DNA of 51,925 nt, taken from positions 1-51,925 of the forward strand of contig NZ_JAJERH010000026.1 in NCBI RefSeq assembly GCF_016919725.2, given 5' to 3'. The stretch is from Virgibacillus sp. AGTR (GTDB lineage Bacteria > Bacillota > Bacilli > Bacillales > Amphibacillaceae). The notes under the pieces are model-generated. The model saw nothing but the letters and a program-made list of their open reading frames with translations, was not told the origin of the DNA and made no database searches. This document shows, piece by piece, positions 9,085-19,100 of the stretch; position 1 is the first letter of the stretch; each line of letters opens with the position of its first letter. Made by a program: the position numbers and the translations under genes.

Positions 9085-9185
9085 GGAAAATTACGACACT
9101 CCTGTGGAAAGAAAGTGACAGAGACACCGTAAAAGTTTGTGTTAGGGTAACGTGCATTTCTCGGTGGAAAACGAGTATCCTTTCC
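9085..9185. repeat. Degenerate hairpin repeat (R1-like superfamily)
   Basis: Non-coding stretch reading ACTCCTGTGGAAAG, then GACACCG, then TCGGTGGAAAACGAGTATCC. This block order matches, in decayed form, the ACTCCTGCGGGA / GACCCCGC / GCGGAAAGCGAG repeat common between genes of Bacillaceae (from memory). Nothing else is recognised between the scr terminator and the gene at 9297. Confidence 0.45.
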
Positions 9186-9296
9186 TCAGTAGTAAGAGTA
9201 AGAGAACCAAAAGATATATAGAAGTGAAGATAATAGGTAACCCAAGCAATATTAATAATAGAAGTGCTAAATAGATATGAAAGGGAGAGGTACAAA

Positions 9297-9854
9297 ATGG
9301 ATCGAAAAGTAATATGGGAACATCATGAGAACGTAGGAACAGAATTTTTGCAAATGAAATATATGCAAGATGGTATACAGATTACAAGTACGGTTATAAA
9401 CGGTCAGAAAGAGGCTCCTTATCTTGTTCATTATCAAATCGAACTGAATAGGCATTGGAAATTTCGAGAATTGAGAGCTGAAGCAGATAGTGGAAAGCAA
9501 ATCGTACTACGCTCTAACGATCAACGAGAGTGGTTTAATGAAGCGGGAGAGGAGATTACTCATTTACGAGGTGCAATGGATATTGATTTATCGTGTACGC
9601 CTTTTACCAACTCCTTGCCAATCAATCGTTTTATGTGGGAGACTGGTCAATCCAGTGATTTTGACATGGTATTTATAGCTGTTCCAGACTTTACATTGAC
9701 TAAAGTTAAACAACGGTATCATCTTGTAGAACAGTCAGATAAGCGGAAGGTATTTAATTACAAAAGTAATACGTTTGAATCGACGATTGAAGTAGACGAG
9801 ATGGGGATTGTGACAAAGTATCCGGGGTTATTTACCAGATTATATGCTAAATAA
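9297..9854 (+). CDS. Putative glycolipid-binding domain protein (DUF1089 family)
   Basis: Cytosolic 185-residue protein resembling the family PF06475 (putative glycolipid-binding, COG3554). It keeps the N-terminal WEH pattern, the central IELNRHWKFREL and DIDLSCTPFTNSLPINR stretches, and the C-terminal YPGLFTRL tail that marks this family. No signal peptide or membrane segment is seen. The start is ATG 9297, with GGGAGAGG upstream; the longer frame from 9264 lacks a ribosome site. It lies between scr and the carbonic anhydrase gene, where B. subtilis has nothing. The physiological ligand is not established. Confidence 0.72.
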   Translation: MDRKVIWEHHENVGTEFLQMKYMQDGIQITSTVINGQKEAPYLVHYQIELNRHWKFRELRAEADSGKQIVLRSNDQREWFNEAGEEITHLRGAMDIDLSCTPFTNSLPINRFMWETGQSSDFDMVFIAVPDFTLTKVKQRYHLVEQSDKRKVFNYKSNTFESTIEVDEMGIVTKYPGLFTRLYAK

Positions 9855-9889
9855 AAAAGGGCTGTCCCAAAAGGCAGCCCCTGTTCCTA

Positions 9890-10010
9890 GTCAACGGGAA
9901 TAAACTCCTTTTCCGTGGGCAGTGATTCAGCCTCTTCTTGCGTATAAACCCAACATTTCGGGCTTCACACCATTGTATCTTGCACAGGAGTCTCGTATAT
10001 TCCGGTTGCT
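9890..10010. repeat. Degenerate hairpin repeat (R1-like), reverse orientation
   Basis: CTCCTTTTCCGTGGGCAGTG, ATTCAGCCTC, then CAGGAGTCTCGTATATTCCGG follow the block order of the repeats at 5770 and 23440. Hairpin GGGCTG/CAGCCC just upstream (9863-9885) may terminate the preceding gene. Confidence 0.5.
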
Positions 10011-10056
10011 GTGTCTTCATGTACCTTATGAGACAGTCCCTTATGGATGGGTCATG

Positions 10057-10623
10057 TCATGATTTTAGATAACCGTCTACAACTAGATCGAGTTTACCTG
10101 TATTCGGATCGATGACTAAGCCATGGACTGGTACGCTTTCTGGCATAAGCGGATGGTTCTTAATCGTAGAAACACTATGCTTCACACTATCCTCGACACT
10201 ATCAAACCCTCGTAAAAAATGTTTGAAATCAACACCTGAATGGTGAAGTGTATCTAGTTTTTCTTGACTAATTCCACGAGTTTTCATTTTTTCAACTGTT
10301 CGATCAGCCTCTACACCGGCCATCCCACAATCATAATGGCCAATCACACAAACCTCATCTACTTCAAGTTCATACACTCCAACGAGAATACTTCGCATGA
10401 TGCTACCAAAAGGATGGGATACAAGTGCTCCGGCAGTTTTAATAATTTTCGCATCGCCATTCGCTATATTCATGGACTTTGGCAATAGCTCGACGAGTCG
10501 AGTATCCATACAAGAAAGAATTAAGGCTCGTTTGTTTGGGAGTTTATTGCGCTGATATTTTTCATATTCCTTATTGTCAACAAATTCTTTATTATAGGTT
10601 AAAATCTCTTCTAATAAACTCAT
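10057..10623 (-). CDS. Beta-class carbonic anhydrase (YtiB-like)
   Basis: Interconverts CO2 and bicarbonate in the cytosol. The 188-residue protein has the beta-class zinc and active-site residues Cys38, Asp40 and Arg42 in CMDTR and His96/Cys99 in HYDCG. Its length and pattern fit the short clade that includes B. subtilis YtiB. The start is ATG 10623, with GAGGAG seven bases upstream; the TTG six bases earlier abuts the ribosome site. It is convergent with the glycolipid-binding gene and probably monocistronic. Confidence 0.9.
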   Translation of the reverse strand: MSLLEEILTYNKEFVDNKEYEKYQRNKLPNKRALILSCMDTRLVELLPKSMNIANGDAKIIKTAGALVSHPFGSIMRSILVGVYELEVDEVCVIGHYDCGMAGVEADRTVEKMKTRGISQEKLDTLHHSGVDFKHFLRGFDSVEDSVKHSVSTIKNHPLMPESVPVHGLVIDPNTGKLDLVVDGYLKS

Positions 10624-10830
10624 GATCAAGCTCCTCTTTTTAATAATCTCTATCCATTATAAAGGAAAAATTACAAGAAGACATAATTTAGGTGGAATTA
10701 CTAGATATATATCATTATTAAAAACAAACTGAAAATTATCAACATATGTAATTTCTTAATTATGTTAAAATAATAATCTTACAAAGAGGCATCCGTTTTA
10801 TAGATGTTTCATTGAATGGAGAAAGTGAAA

Positions 10831-10860
10831 ATGTCATTACAAGTCAATAGAGGATGCTAA
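10831..10860 (+). other. Possible nine-codon leader ORF
   Basis: ATG 10831 has GGAGAAAG upstream at a good distance and runs nine codons to TAA 10858-10860. Its end overlaps the ATG (10854) of the next small ORF in another frame, an arrangement compatible with translational coupling. It may equally be chance. Confidence 0.25.
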
Positions 10861-11069
10861 TTCAATTGTCATTATGGATGTTTTTACTTATTGCTCTTTT
10901 ACTTTATTTTGGGGTATACTTCATGCTAAAAAGAAAGCTTCATATAAATAGTCAAACAATTAGATACAAACATGTAAATAAATTTAACTTTTACCTTGAT
11001 CCTATCGTTTTTCAATATTTTCCAAAAAATTTATTTAAATCTTCAGGCGTATTTGATTTGAGTCCGTAA
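10854..11069 (+). CDS. Possible small single-pass membrane protein, unrecognised
   Basis: Frame of 71 codons. Residues 7-24 form one strong hydrophobic segment, followed by a basic stretch (LKRKLH) and a Phe/Tyr-rich polar tail; a topology with the tail in the cytoplasm is expected. I do not recognise a family. Support is weak: the purine-rich AGAGG lies directly against ATG 10854, and TTG 10866 is an alternative start. Translation could be coupled to the tiny ORF that overlaps it. It sits alone between the carbonic anhydrase and dnaX promoters. Confidence 0.35.
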   Translation: MLIQLSLWMFLLIALLLYFGVYFMLKRKLHINSQTIRYKHVNKFNFYLDPIVFQYFPKNLFKSSGVFDLSP

Positions 11070-11216
11070 CTTTTTTGTTTTGTGTATGAATTCTATTGCA
11101 CTTTTAGTAAATCTTTTGTTCTTTCCTCGTATTTTTTACTCTAAATGGCCTATATTTTTAAAACCAGAAATATTATTTTTATTCATCTCTTTTTTCCATT
11201 TGTTTTATCGCTATGG

Positions 11217-11246
11217 TTCACATTCCCCCCTTAAATAGAGTATAAT
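11217..11246 (+). promoter_or_regulatory. Probable sigma-A promoter of dnaX operon
   Basis: TTCACA (11217-11222) and perfect TATAAT (11241-11246), 18-base spacer, about 30 bases before the dnaX start. Confidence 0.55.
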
Positions 11247-11276
11247 TAGAAGGAGATTTTAAAGGAGAATTGTATC

Positions 11277-12965
11277 ATGAGCTATCAAGCTTTATATCGG
11301 GTTTGGCGACCAACGAATTTTGCGGATGTGGTTGGGCAAACCCATATTACACGAACTTTGCAGAATGCGATTGTACAAGAAAAATTCTCTCATGCCTATT
11401 TGTTTTCCGGACCACGTGGGACAGGGAAAACAAGTGCTGCGAAAATTTTTGCCAAAACGATTAACTGCGAGCGTTCGCCGGTAAAAGAACCTTGTAATGA
11501 ATGTGCGGCATGCCGTGGCATTCAGGATGGGTCCATTTCCGATGTTATCGAAATTGATGCTGCATCTAATACAAGCGTTGATGATGTCCGAGAAATTAGA
11601 GATAAAGTAAAATATGCATCTAGTGTGGTACCTTATAAGGTATATATCATTGATGAGGTACACATGATATCGGTAAATGCATTTAACGCATTGTTAAAGA
11701 CACTGGAAGAACCCCCAAAGCATGTTGTCTTTATCTTAGCTACAACAGAACCACATAAGATTCCATTAACGATACTATCAAGGTGCCAACGGTTTGATTT
11801 TAAGCCAATTTCTAATCAGGCTATCGTCGAGCGAATGCAAACCATTATAGAAGCAGAAGGAATATCCGTTTCAAAAGAAGCACTAGATACGGTTGCTTTA
11901 GCTGCTGAAGGTGGAATGCGTGATGCACTAAGTATTCTTGACCAGGCTATTTCCTATAGTGAGGATACGGTTGAACTGGAGGATGTTTTAGCGGTTACCG
12001 GTGGTGTATCGCAACAAACTTTAATGAAAATTGTCCAGTCCATGTATGAAAAAGATGTACAACAAGCGTTAATGCAGTTGGATGAACTGCTCCAGGGAGG
12101 AAAAGATCCAGCTCGATTTGTTTATGATATGATCTACTTTCTACGCGATTTGTTACTATACAAGGGTGCGCCAACACTTGAAGGAATGCTAGAGCGTGCA
12201 CGCGCTGACGAAAGTTTTAAGCATTTAGCTAATCACGTATCCAATGCTTGGGTTCAGGAAGCAATGACACAATTAAATCAATGCCAGCAGGAAATCAAGT
12301 GGACGAATAGCCCGAAAGTGTATATTGAGATTGCCATCTTGTCCATCACAAACGCTAATGTGGAACAAGGACGTTCAGAACAAGTGGTAGAATCTGATGC
12401 AATTGCAGGGTTAACTGCAAAAATTGGTCAGCTTGAAAAGGAATTGAGCTTATTAAAGGAAAACCCTGTTGTTAGTGCACAATCTGCACCACAACGTGAA
12501 TCTAGAAGAGCACCATCCAGATCATCGAAGAACAGTTATAAGATCCCATATGAGCGAATTCGCGAGGTACTTAAACAAGCGGAGAAGCCAGCATTGAAGG
12601 AAGTTCATTCTCAATGGGCTACCTTTTTAGCAAATTTAAAGAAAGCTAATGCTCCCGCTCATGCTACTATCCAAGATAGTAAGCCAGCAGCAGCATCGGA
12701 TCAAGCGCTTGTCGTTGCATTTAAATATGAAATACACTGTTCTCTGTTCTTAGATAATCGGGAGACAGTAGAATCTATACTCTCCAATGTACTAGGAAAA
12801 TCATTAACGATTATCCCAATTCCAGAAAAGGATTGGACAGATTTACGAACAGAGTATTTATCAAGTCAAGAGAAATCGGAACCAAAAGCGGAACAAACTG
12901 CAGATCCACTAGTTGAGGAAGCAAGAAAGCTTTTTGGTGATGACGTATTGGAAATACATGATTAA
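11277..12965 (+). CDS. dnaX: DNA polymerase III subunit gamma/tau
   Basis: Clamp-loader ATPase and organiser of the replisome. 562 residues, close to B. subtilis DnaX. It shows Walker [10 protein letters not shown] near residue 45, a four-cysteine zinc module (about 64-79), DEVHM as Walker B, and a C-terminal tau extension after a low-complexity linker (about 410-425). No slippery frameshift site was seen. The start at ATG 11277 has AAAGGAGAAT upstream. It is the first gene of the dnaX-ebfC-recR-yaaL unit, with gaps of 15 to 35 bases. Confidence 0.97.
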   Translation: MSYQALYRVWRPTNFADVVGQTHITRTLQNAIVQEKFSHAYLFSGPRGTGKTSAAKIFAKTINCERSPVKEPCNECAACRGIQDGSISDVIEIDAASNTSVDDVREIRDKVKYASSVVPYKVYIIDEVHMISVNAFNALLKTLEEPPKHVVFILATTEPHKIPLTILSRCQRFDFKPISNQAIVERMQTIIEAEGISVSKEALDTVALAAEGGMRDALSILDQAISYSEDTVELEDVLAVTGGVSQQTLMKIVQSMYEKDVQQALMQLDELLQGGKDPARFVYDMIYFLRDLLLYKGAPTLEGMLERARADESFKHLANHVSNAWVQEAMTQLNQCQQEIKWTNSPKVYIEIAILSITNANVEQGRSEQVVESDAIAGLTAKIGQLEKELSLLKENPVVSAQSAPQRESRRAPSRSSKNSYKIPYERIREVLKQAEKPALKEVHSQWATFLANLKKANAPAHATIQDSKPAAASDQALVVAFKYEIHCSLFLDNRETVESILSNVLGKSLTIIPIPEKDWTDLRTEYLSSQEKSEPKAEQTADPLVEEARKLFGDDVLEIHD

Positions 12966-13000
12966 TCGAAGCATTATACGAATTAAAGGAGGAATTTTCC

Positions 13001-13315
13001 ATGAAGGGAAATATGGGTAATATGATGAAGCAAATGCAAAAAATGCAAAAGAAAATGATGAAGGCACAGGATGAATTACATGAAATGACATTCGAAGCAT
13101 CAGCTGGCGGTGGAATGGTTACAGTATACGCCAACGGCAAAAAAGAAATAACAGATATTCAAATCAAAGAGGAGGTTATTGATCCTGATGATGCTGAAAT
13201 GCTACAGGACTTAATCTTGACTGCTACGAATGATGTATTAAAACAAATTGATGATAAAACGAATGATACAATGGGACAATTCACGAAAGGGTTAAACATG
13301 CCTGGAATGTTCTAA
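13001..13315 (+). CDS. yaaK: Nucleoid-associated protein, YbaB/EbfC family
   Basis: Small dimeric DNA-binding protein, 104 residues. An N-terminal helix very rich in Met, Lys and Gln (about 1-30) precedes the conserved core [18 protein letters not shown], both typical of YbaB/EbfC proteins. It sits between dnaX and recR, the position kept across most bacteria. AAAGGAGG precedes ATG 13001. The exact role in Bacillus is not settled. Confidence 0.94.
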   Translation: MKGNMGNMMKQMQKMQKKMMKAQDELHEMTFEASAGGGMVTVYANGKKEITDIQIKEEVIDPDDAEMLQDLILTATNDVLKQIDDKTNDTMGQFTKGLNMPGMF

Positions 13316-13332
13316 TTCTAGGAGGCGCGTAG

Positions 13333-13929
13333 ATGTATTATCCAGAACCAATTTCTAAATTGATTGATAGCTTTACAAAATTGCCTGGAATCGGGCCAAA
13401 AACGGCTGTCCGCCTGGCATTCTTTGTGTTAAATATGAAAGAAGACGATGTCTTGGAATTTGCCAATTCATTGGTCAATGCAAAGCGAGAGCTAACACAT
13501 TGCTCCACCTGTGGCCACATTACGGATCAAGATCCATGTTCTATTTGTCAGGATACTTCCCGTGACCAATCGATTATCTGTGTTGTACAGGATCCGAAGG
13601 ACGTTATTGCCATGGAAAAAATGAAGGAATTCCATGGGAAATACCATGTATTACATGGAGCGATTTCCCCTATGGATGGGATTGGACCAGAGGATATTAA
13701 CGTTCCCGATTTAATTAATCGACTAAAGGATGAAGAAGTTGAGGAGTTAATATTGGCTACAAATCCTAATATCGAAGGTGAAGCAACTGCAATGTATATA
13801 TCCCGACTTGTAAAACCATCTGGAATTCGAACAACAAGAATTGCTCATGGTTTACCAGTAGGGGGAGATTTGGAATATGCAGATGAAGTAACCCTATCGA
13901 AGGCATTAGAAGGTAGAAGAGATCTGTAG
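13333..13929 (+). CDS. recR: Recombination mediator protein RecR
   Basis: Works with RecO and RecF to load RecA on single-stranded gaps. 198 residues: an N-terminal helix-hairpin-helix ([14 protein letters not shown]), a C4 zinc finger ([16 protein letters not shown], about residues 57-72), a Toprim domain beginning [13 protein letters not shown], and the conserved tail with [12 protein letters not shown]. Start ATG 13333 follows CTAGGAGGCG; the gap to yaaK is 17 bases. Confidence 0.97.
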   Translation: MYYPEPISKLIDSFTKLPGIGPKTAVRLAFFVLNMKEDDVLEFANSLVNAKRELTHCSTCGHITDQDPCSICQDTSRDQSIICVVQDPKDVIAMEKMKEFHGKYHVLHGAISPMDGIGPEDINVPDLINRLKDEEVEELILATNPNIEGEATAMYISRLVKPSGIRTTRIAHGLPVGGDLEYADEVTLSKALEGRRDL

Positions 13930-13944
13930 GAATTAGGTGAATAC

Positions 13945-14160
13945 ATGGCAAAGAAAAAGATAACGAGAAAAGATGTTGACGGTGAGTTGTTAGATACGAT
14001 GATTCGTTTGGAGAAAGAGAGGAAGCAAATCGAGTCAATGGTTTCTAGAAGCATTGAATCGACAAGTGATGGATATCATTGGGAGGCTTTTGCACAAGCG
14101 AAATATTTATTCTTACTACGAGAGGCAAGGCATCGTAATTTACGAGCAAACTACCATTAA
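13945..14160 (+). CDS. yaaL: YaaL family small protein (DUF2508)
   Basis: A 71-residue charged protein following recR, matching B. subtilis YaaL in place and type. It is mainly helical with the conserved tail YLFLLREARHRN. No function is known. Last gene of the dnaX unit; a terminator follows at 14208. Confidence 0.88.
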   Translation: MAKKKITRKDVDGELLDTMIRLEKERKQIESMVSRSIESTSDGYHWEAFAQAKYLFLLREARHRNLRANYH

Positions 14161-14207
14161 TTGAAGGTTTTTTCATAAACTACTATATTAATTGATACGT
14201 ATACTTC

Positions 14208-14238
14208 AAAGACAAGGCATGGATGCACTTGTCTTTTT
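14208..14238 (+). terminator. Terminator of the dnaX-yaaL operon
   Basis: AAAGACAAG (14208-14216) and CTTGTCTTT (14228-14236) form a stem followed by T residues. Confidence 0.8.
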
Positions 14239-14353
14239 GGCTCTATTATATATGTTGAGCTTTGAAAAAATTAAGCATAATAAAAAACGCAGGCTCCTAT
14301 ATTCTTTACACTTGAACTGACGAGAAACAAAGCAAAGGGATAGGATTGCTGTC

Positions 14354-14410
14354 GTTAGGGAATAACTGAAGCTAACCATCGCATAACTTACTCATTCAGT
14401 TATCCCTAAC
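14354..14410. repeat. Inverted repeat downstream of the TPR regulator
   Basis: Arms GTTAGGGAATAACTGAA (14354-14370) and TTCAGTTATCCCTAAC (14395-14410) pair with one bulged base around a 24-base loop. There is no T tract on the minus strand, so it is not a standard terminator, although it may still end or protect the regulator transcript. Confidence 0.55.
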
Positions 14411-14432
14411 CTATGAATAGAATTGGCTAAAT

Positions 14433-15680
14433 CTAAACTAACAAAGTGCTCTCGTCTTTATTAATAATATAATCTGCAGTTTCAACTGCTTTTTGTAGCT
14501 GGTTATTTTTCAGATAATAATTAAATAATTCCCTTTCATAGCGTTGCATGGTTACAAAAAAACCATGCTCTTTAAAATAAGGTAATGCTTTTTTTGTAAG
14601 ATAGAAATAATATTTTTCTTCTAGGTCAAGAATCGTATAATAATGTAGCCAGAATACATGCTGATATAAGGGATCTCCTATTTCTGTAGCTACTGCTAAG
14701 CCTTCTTCTACTAAAGCTAGTAATGCTTCTTTTGCAATAAATCCTCCTTCATTACCACAACGTACATACCCTTCTAATGATAATAAATAAATATTTGATT
14801 TCTGTTGCTTTAAATCCATGGATGCTTTATATAGTTTACCAGCTTCACGGTATTTCTTTCTCTTTAAGTGTTCGTAGGCATAATTATGTAGAATTTTAGC
14901 TTTCTTTTCTGGAGAGTTACATAGATCACAAAGCCGAATTAATTCATCGTATTGCTCCTTCGTTTCCTTAAAATTTCGATGCTGGCCGGACTCTACTTCA
15001 ATTAACATAAGGTTTTCCGTATCAATAACCCCAAGAAAATAATTTCTTTGCTTATAGGCATTCAACGCTTTTTCCCCATAGTAATATGCTAATACGGGAG
15101 AATGGATATGATGATAAGCTGCTGCCAAATCATAATAGACCATAGCATTGGAATACATATCAAAATTAATACTTTTTAGTAGATCGATAGATTTAAGATG
15201 CTCATCAATCGTCATATAGTAGATACCTTTTACATGTTGCAAGAGGTTCTCTTCATAGTTATTGAGCTTATTCCGTTTTTTATCCAGAAAGTCGATTAAC
15301 TCTACAGCATTATCCACACTATTTTGCTTTAAATAATAGATGGCCTTTAAGAGTAAATAGTAGAGGTGATATCCTGAAATAGCAATCATTTCGTTTGTTT
15401 GAAATTCATGATAAACGGTAGTCGCACTGCTATAATCTTGGGAAATTATCATTTCTTTCCATTGGTCAAGCTTCTTTTTTACATTTTTTAAACTAGCTGC
15501 TTCTTCTTCTAAATTAATACTTAGTTTTTGAGCTAATAACATCGTGATTTCTGGTGAATATTCCGTTAATCCTCTTTCTATTTTACTAATATGTGTTACA
15601 GAGCAAATGCCTTGACCAAGCTGTTCCTGGGTGATTTTAGCTTTTTCTCTGTAAAATTTAATAATCTTTCCTTCATACAT
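14433..15680 (-). CDS. XRE-type transcription regulator with TPR domain (RNPP-like)
   Basis: 415 residues. An N-terminal helix-turn-helix (about 4-60: KITQEQLGQGICSVTHISKIE) is followed by a long helical region with tetratricopeptide-like repeats. This layout is that of the RNPP group (PlcR, NprR, Rgg-like), whose TPR domains often bind secreted oligopeptides. It is divergent from the protease-SipW-TasA genes and is the obvious candidate for their regulator; both points are inference. AAGGGGG lies upstream of ATG 15680. I found no classical signal-peptide-bearing pheromone gene next to it. Absent from this locus in B. subtilis. Confidence 0.82.
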   Translation of the reverse strand: MYEGKIIKFYREKAKITQEQLGQGICSVTHISKIERGLTEYSPEITMLLAQKLSINLEEEAASLKNVKKKLDQWKEMIISQDYSSATTVYHEFQTNEMIAISGYHLYYLLLKAIYYLKQNSVDNAVELIDFLDKKRNKLNNYEENLLQHVKGIYYMTIDEHLKSIDLLKSINFDMYSNAMVYYDLAAAYHHIHSPVLAYYYGEKALNAYKQRNYFLGVIDTENLMLIEVESGQHRNFKETKEQYDELIRLCDLCNSPEKKAKILHNYAYEHLKRKKYREAGKLYKASMDLKQQKSNIYLLSLEGYVRCGNEGGFIAKEALLALVEEGLAVATEIGDPLYQHVFWLHYYTILDLEEKYYFYLTKKALPYFKEHGFFVTMQRYERELFNYYLKNNQLQKAVETADYIINKDESTLLV

Positions 15681-16104
15681 CGATGCGGCCCCCTTTTAAA
15701 GAGATCTTCATTACATAATTTTTATCATTATTTTGTACGAGGATTAATAGAACTTCCGATATAAATAGCTAACTTTATACCAATTATAGCTAACTTGGGG
15801 TAATTATTAATAGTGCTTTTGATGCGAATTTTTTTCATTCGTAAAGGTGTTACACCAAGCTAATGCCTAGCAAGATAGGTTTTTATTAATATCCTTGCAA
15901 CCTTGTTAATACCCCAAGGGAGTAATAGTAATGCAAAAGTTCTATTTTAAATATTCAGAAATGAAAGAATTACCCCAATTTACAGTATTGTGATGTGAAT
16001 ATAACATATGGAATAAGAACGGATTTGTACTTGCAGTTACAAATGCAAAAAGGAGGGAAGTATTACAAATCTAATTCAAAAGGAAAGAGAGGAGAAAATA
16101 GGTC
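15681..16104. promoter_or_regulatory. Regulatory intergenic region between TPR regulator and protease
   Basis: 424 bases with dense signals and no long ORF. TAGCTAACTT occurs twice in the same direction at 15766-15775 and 15787-15796, spaced 21 bases (two helical turns). TTGGGGTAATT at 15795-15805 recurs inverted as AATTACCCCAA at 15968-15978, and a shorter TACCCCAA lies at 15910-15917. These are plausible operators for the divergent regulator. A 20-codon ORF (15931-15993) lies inside. I could not fix the protease promoter. Confidence 0.55.
15931..15993 (+). CDS. Possible 20-residue peptide ORF upstream of the protease
   Basis: ATG 15931 is preceded by AAGGGAG eight bases upstream, a good ribosome site, and runs 20 codons to TGA. 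The product (MQKFYFKYSEM, then KELPQFTVL) has no export signal, so it is unlike PapR or NprX precursors. It could be a regulatory leader or an unexported peptide. One TACCCCAA repeat lies within it. Its reality is uncertain. Confidence 0.3.
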   Translation: MQKFYFKYSEMKELPQFTVL

Positions 16105-19100
16105 ATGCTAAAACGTAGATTGCAATGGCTCACTGTTTATTTATCTATTATATTACTGCTCATGTCCCTAGTTCCTGTATACCCATTTGCCGCCTCAGCT
16201 AAGGGGAAGGAAATAAAAGAGGTATTAAGTGACTTATCAGCAGAAGAGCGCAAAGCCATCCATGAATTAGAGGCAAATCAAGGTTTTACTATTCATCCAG
16301 ATATTAATGTAGAAACGTCAGAGCCTGTACAGGTTATTGTTGAATTTAAGCAGGATCCAGCAAAAGTAGAGGTAGCAAAGGCGAAAGCGATGAAGTCACG
16401 TAGCAAGGTGACGTTAACTCAAGCATCAGACAAGGTAGAAGCATCACATAAACAATTTAAAGAATCCTTACAAAAGATGAAGAAAACAAAAGCTGCTAAT
16501 GAACCAGCTATTACTTATGAGTATCGACATGCGATAAACGGTGTGGCGATGACATTACCTGGAAACAAGGTAAAAGATTTAATTCAAACAGGTGTTGTTA
16601 AACGGGTATGGAAGGATGAAACCGTTAACCTAGATCTTCCAATCATAGATCAAAACAAAATAGAACCCAAAATGGCTGATAGTGTTCCGCAAATTGGGGT
16701 AGATCAATTACATGAAGAAGGAATAAAAGGGGAAGGAATACAAGTTGGGGTAATTGATACAGGAATAGATTATAATCATCCTGATTTAACAAATGCCTAT
16801 GATGGTTACCGTTTTACAGAAGGGGAAGACCCTGCTGATATTGATCCAGATCAGGTTAAGGGTTGGGATTATGTAGATAATGATGCGGATCCGATGGAGA
16901 CTACGTATGAGGACTGGCAGAAGTCAGGAGAAGCGGAATTTATTAATGGGATAAGCTATTACACCTCACATGGCACACACGTTTCTGGCACAATTGCCGG
17001 TACGAAAAGTAATGATGTTGATTATGCAGTTAAAGGTGTAGCTCCCCAAGTAGATTTATATAATTATCGTGTGTTAGGACCTTATGGTTCGGGATCTACT
17101 AATGGAGTCATCGCGGGGATTGATAAAGCTGTCAAGGATGAAATGGATGTTATTAATCTCTCGTTAGGATCTGGTACAAATGATCCGTTGTCTCCGACAT
17201 CTGTAGCTGTTAATAATGCCGTATTATCAGATGTAGTAACGGTAGTGGCTGCAGGTAATGCTGGACCGGGAGAAAAAACGGTAGGATCACCAGGAGCGGC
17301 AGCGCTTCCAATTTCTGTTGGAGCTAGCGATGTGTCACAGGCAATACCAACATTCGATGCTACAGCAGGAGATATTGTATTAACAGATTTGCAACTGCTT
17401 GCCAAGAATTTTACAGACGACCTTGAAGCGCTCCGAGGTCAATCTTTATCTGTAGTAGATGCAGGCCTAGGGTATGCAGAGGATTTTTCAGAGATTAATG
17501 TAGAAGGGAAAATTGCTCTAATTGAGCGTGGTGAGATTACGTTTGACGAAAAAGTTAAGAATGCAAAGGATGCAGGCGCTGAAGCTGTCATTGTATTTAA
17601 TCATGAAGAAGGACAAATTCCTTATTATATTGGAGAAAGTACAGCATATCTCCCAGCATTCCGTTTATCTAATCGAGATGGACAAGCTCTCAAAGAAGCG
17701 CTTTCAGAGGATTTTTTGCTGGTGTTTGGTGAACTAACAAATACGAATTCAGAAGGCGATCATTTAGCAGATTTTAGTTCAAGAGGACCTGCAGCACAAA
17801 ATTATGATATTAAGCCAGATGTCGTGGCGCCTGGAGTAGCCATTTTCTCTACGTACCCTTCCTATGTTAATGATCCGGAAAGTAATAACTATGATTTAGC
17901 ATATGCTCGGATTCAAGGTACTTCGATGGCTTCGCCACATGTTGCAGCATCAGCAGCACTTATCTTACAAACCCATCCAGATTACAGTCCGTTTGAAGTG
18001 AAAGCAGCTTTAATGAATACATCTGTTGATTTAAAAGAGGATTATTCTGTTTATGAAGTAGGGGCAGGACGTATTAATGCTTATGATGCCGTTCATGCTA
18101 AGACAGCAATTAAAGTCCTTGATCAAACAGAGATGATAGATGGTGAAGAGTCTATCATGATCGATGAAGTTACAGGATCCATTGGTTATGGTAGTTACTA
18201 TCTTGAAAAAGGTCAGGGGCTAGAAAAAACGAAAGCCCTTCGAATTGAGAATCGCTCAACGGAGGAGAAAACGTATGCCGTAAATGTTGAATTCCTAAAA
18301 GGAGACAACGAAGGAATTGCAGTAAATATACCGGAATCGCTAACTATAGGAGCTGAACAGTCAGGAAATATAGATGCAACTATTGAAGTTCCAGATAATG
18401 CATCGTACGGCTCATTTGAAGGTTATATTCATATTGAAAATGAACAAAGTGAAGAGGCTTTCCAAGTACCGTTTGCTATTCGCGTTACCGATAAAGGGAT
18501 TGATTATGTTGATTTAGATCGAGAAGCAGTTCCCAATGAATGGACATTCCATCCATTTTTAATTCCATTTATTAATATGGCTTTAAAGATTAAGAGCCCG
18601 ATGGAAACAATGGATGTAATTGTAAAAGATGGAGAAACAAATGAGCCAATCGGGTTAGTTGGTACGTTAGATAGCAGCAATATGGATGTTGATCGAGAGT
18701 ATTATATATTACAAGCATTTATGGGGACGGTATTTCCATTTACCAATGACCCTGAAAACCCAATAGCTAAAGAAAGAATGAAGCTACCAGAAGATGATTA
18801 TATCCTAGAAGTGATTGGTCATGATGAAAACGGAGAAACGTACACGGTACAAAATGTCACTGTTGTCGATAATACACCGCCAGAAATAACATTTAACGAT
18901 CTTGAGCCTGGTGTACATGAAGTGGATGAATCGATGTATACCGATGAAGATGGTTATCATGCGCTATGGGTTCATACAAATGTCTATGATTCTACGATTG
19001 ATGTACTCAATTCCAAAGGACTAGAGTATGATCAGTCGGAAAATATCGTAGCTTATTATCAGAATTCACCGTTCCCAGGCAAGATTCCTGTAGAGGCGAA

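Noticed and set aside
11277-12965. Programmed frameshift in dnaX giving a gamma form
   Set aside because: No A-AAA-AAG-type slippery run with a downstream stem was found; B. subtilis also makes one product.
13766-14054. Minus-strand ORFs across the recR-yaaL junction
   Set aside because: They lie opposite two well-conserved genes and read as shadows.
14354-14410. Hairpin as terminator of the TPR regulator gene
   Set aside because: The arms pair well, but no T tract follows on the minus strand and the loop is long; kept only as an inverted repeat.
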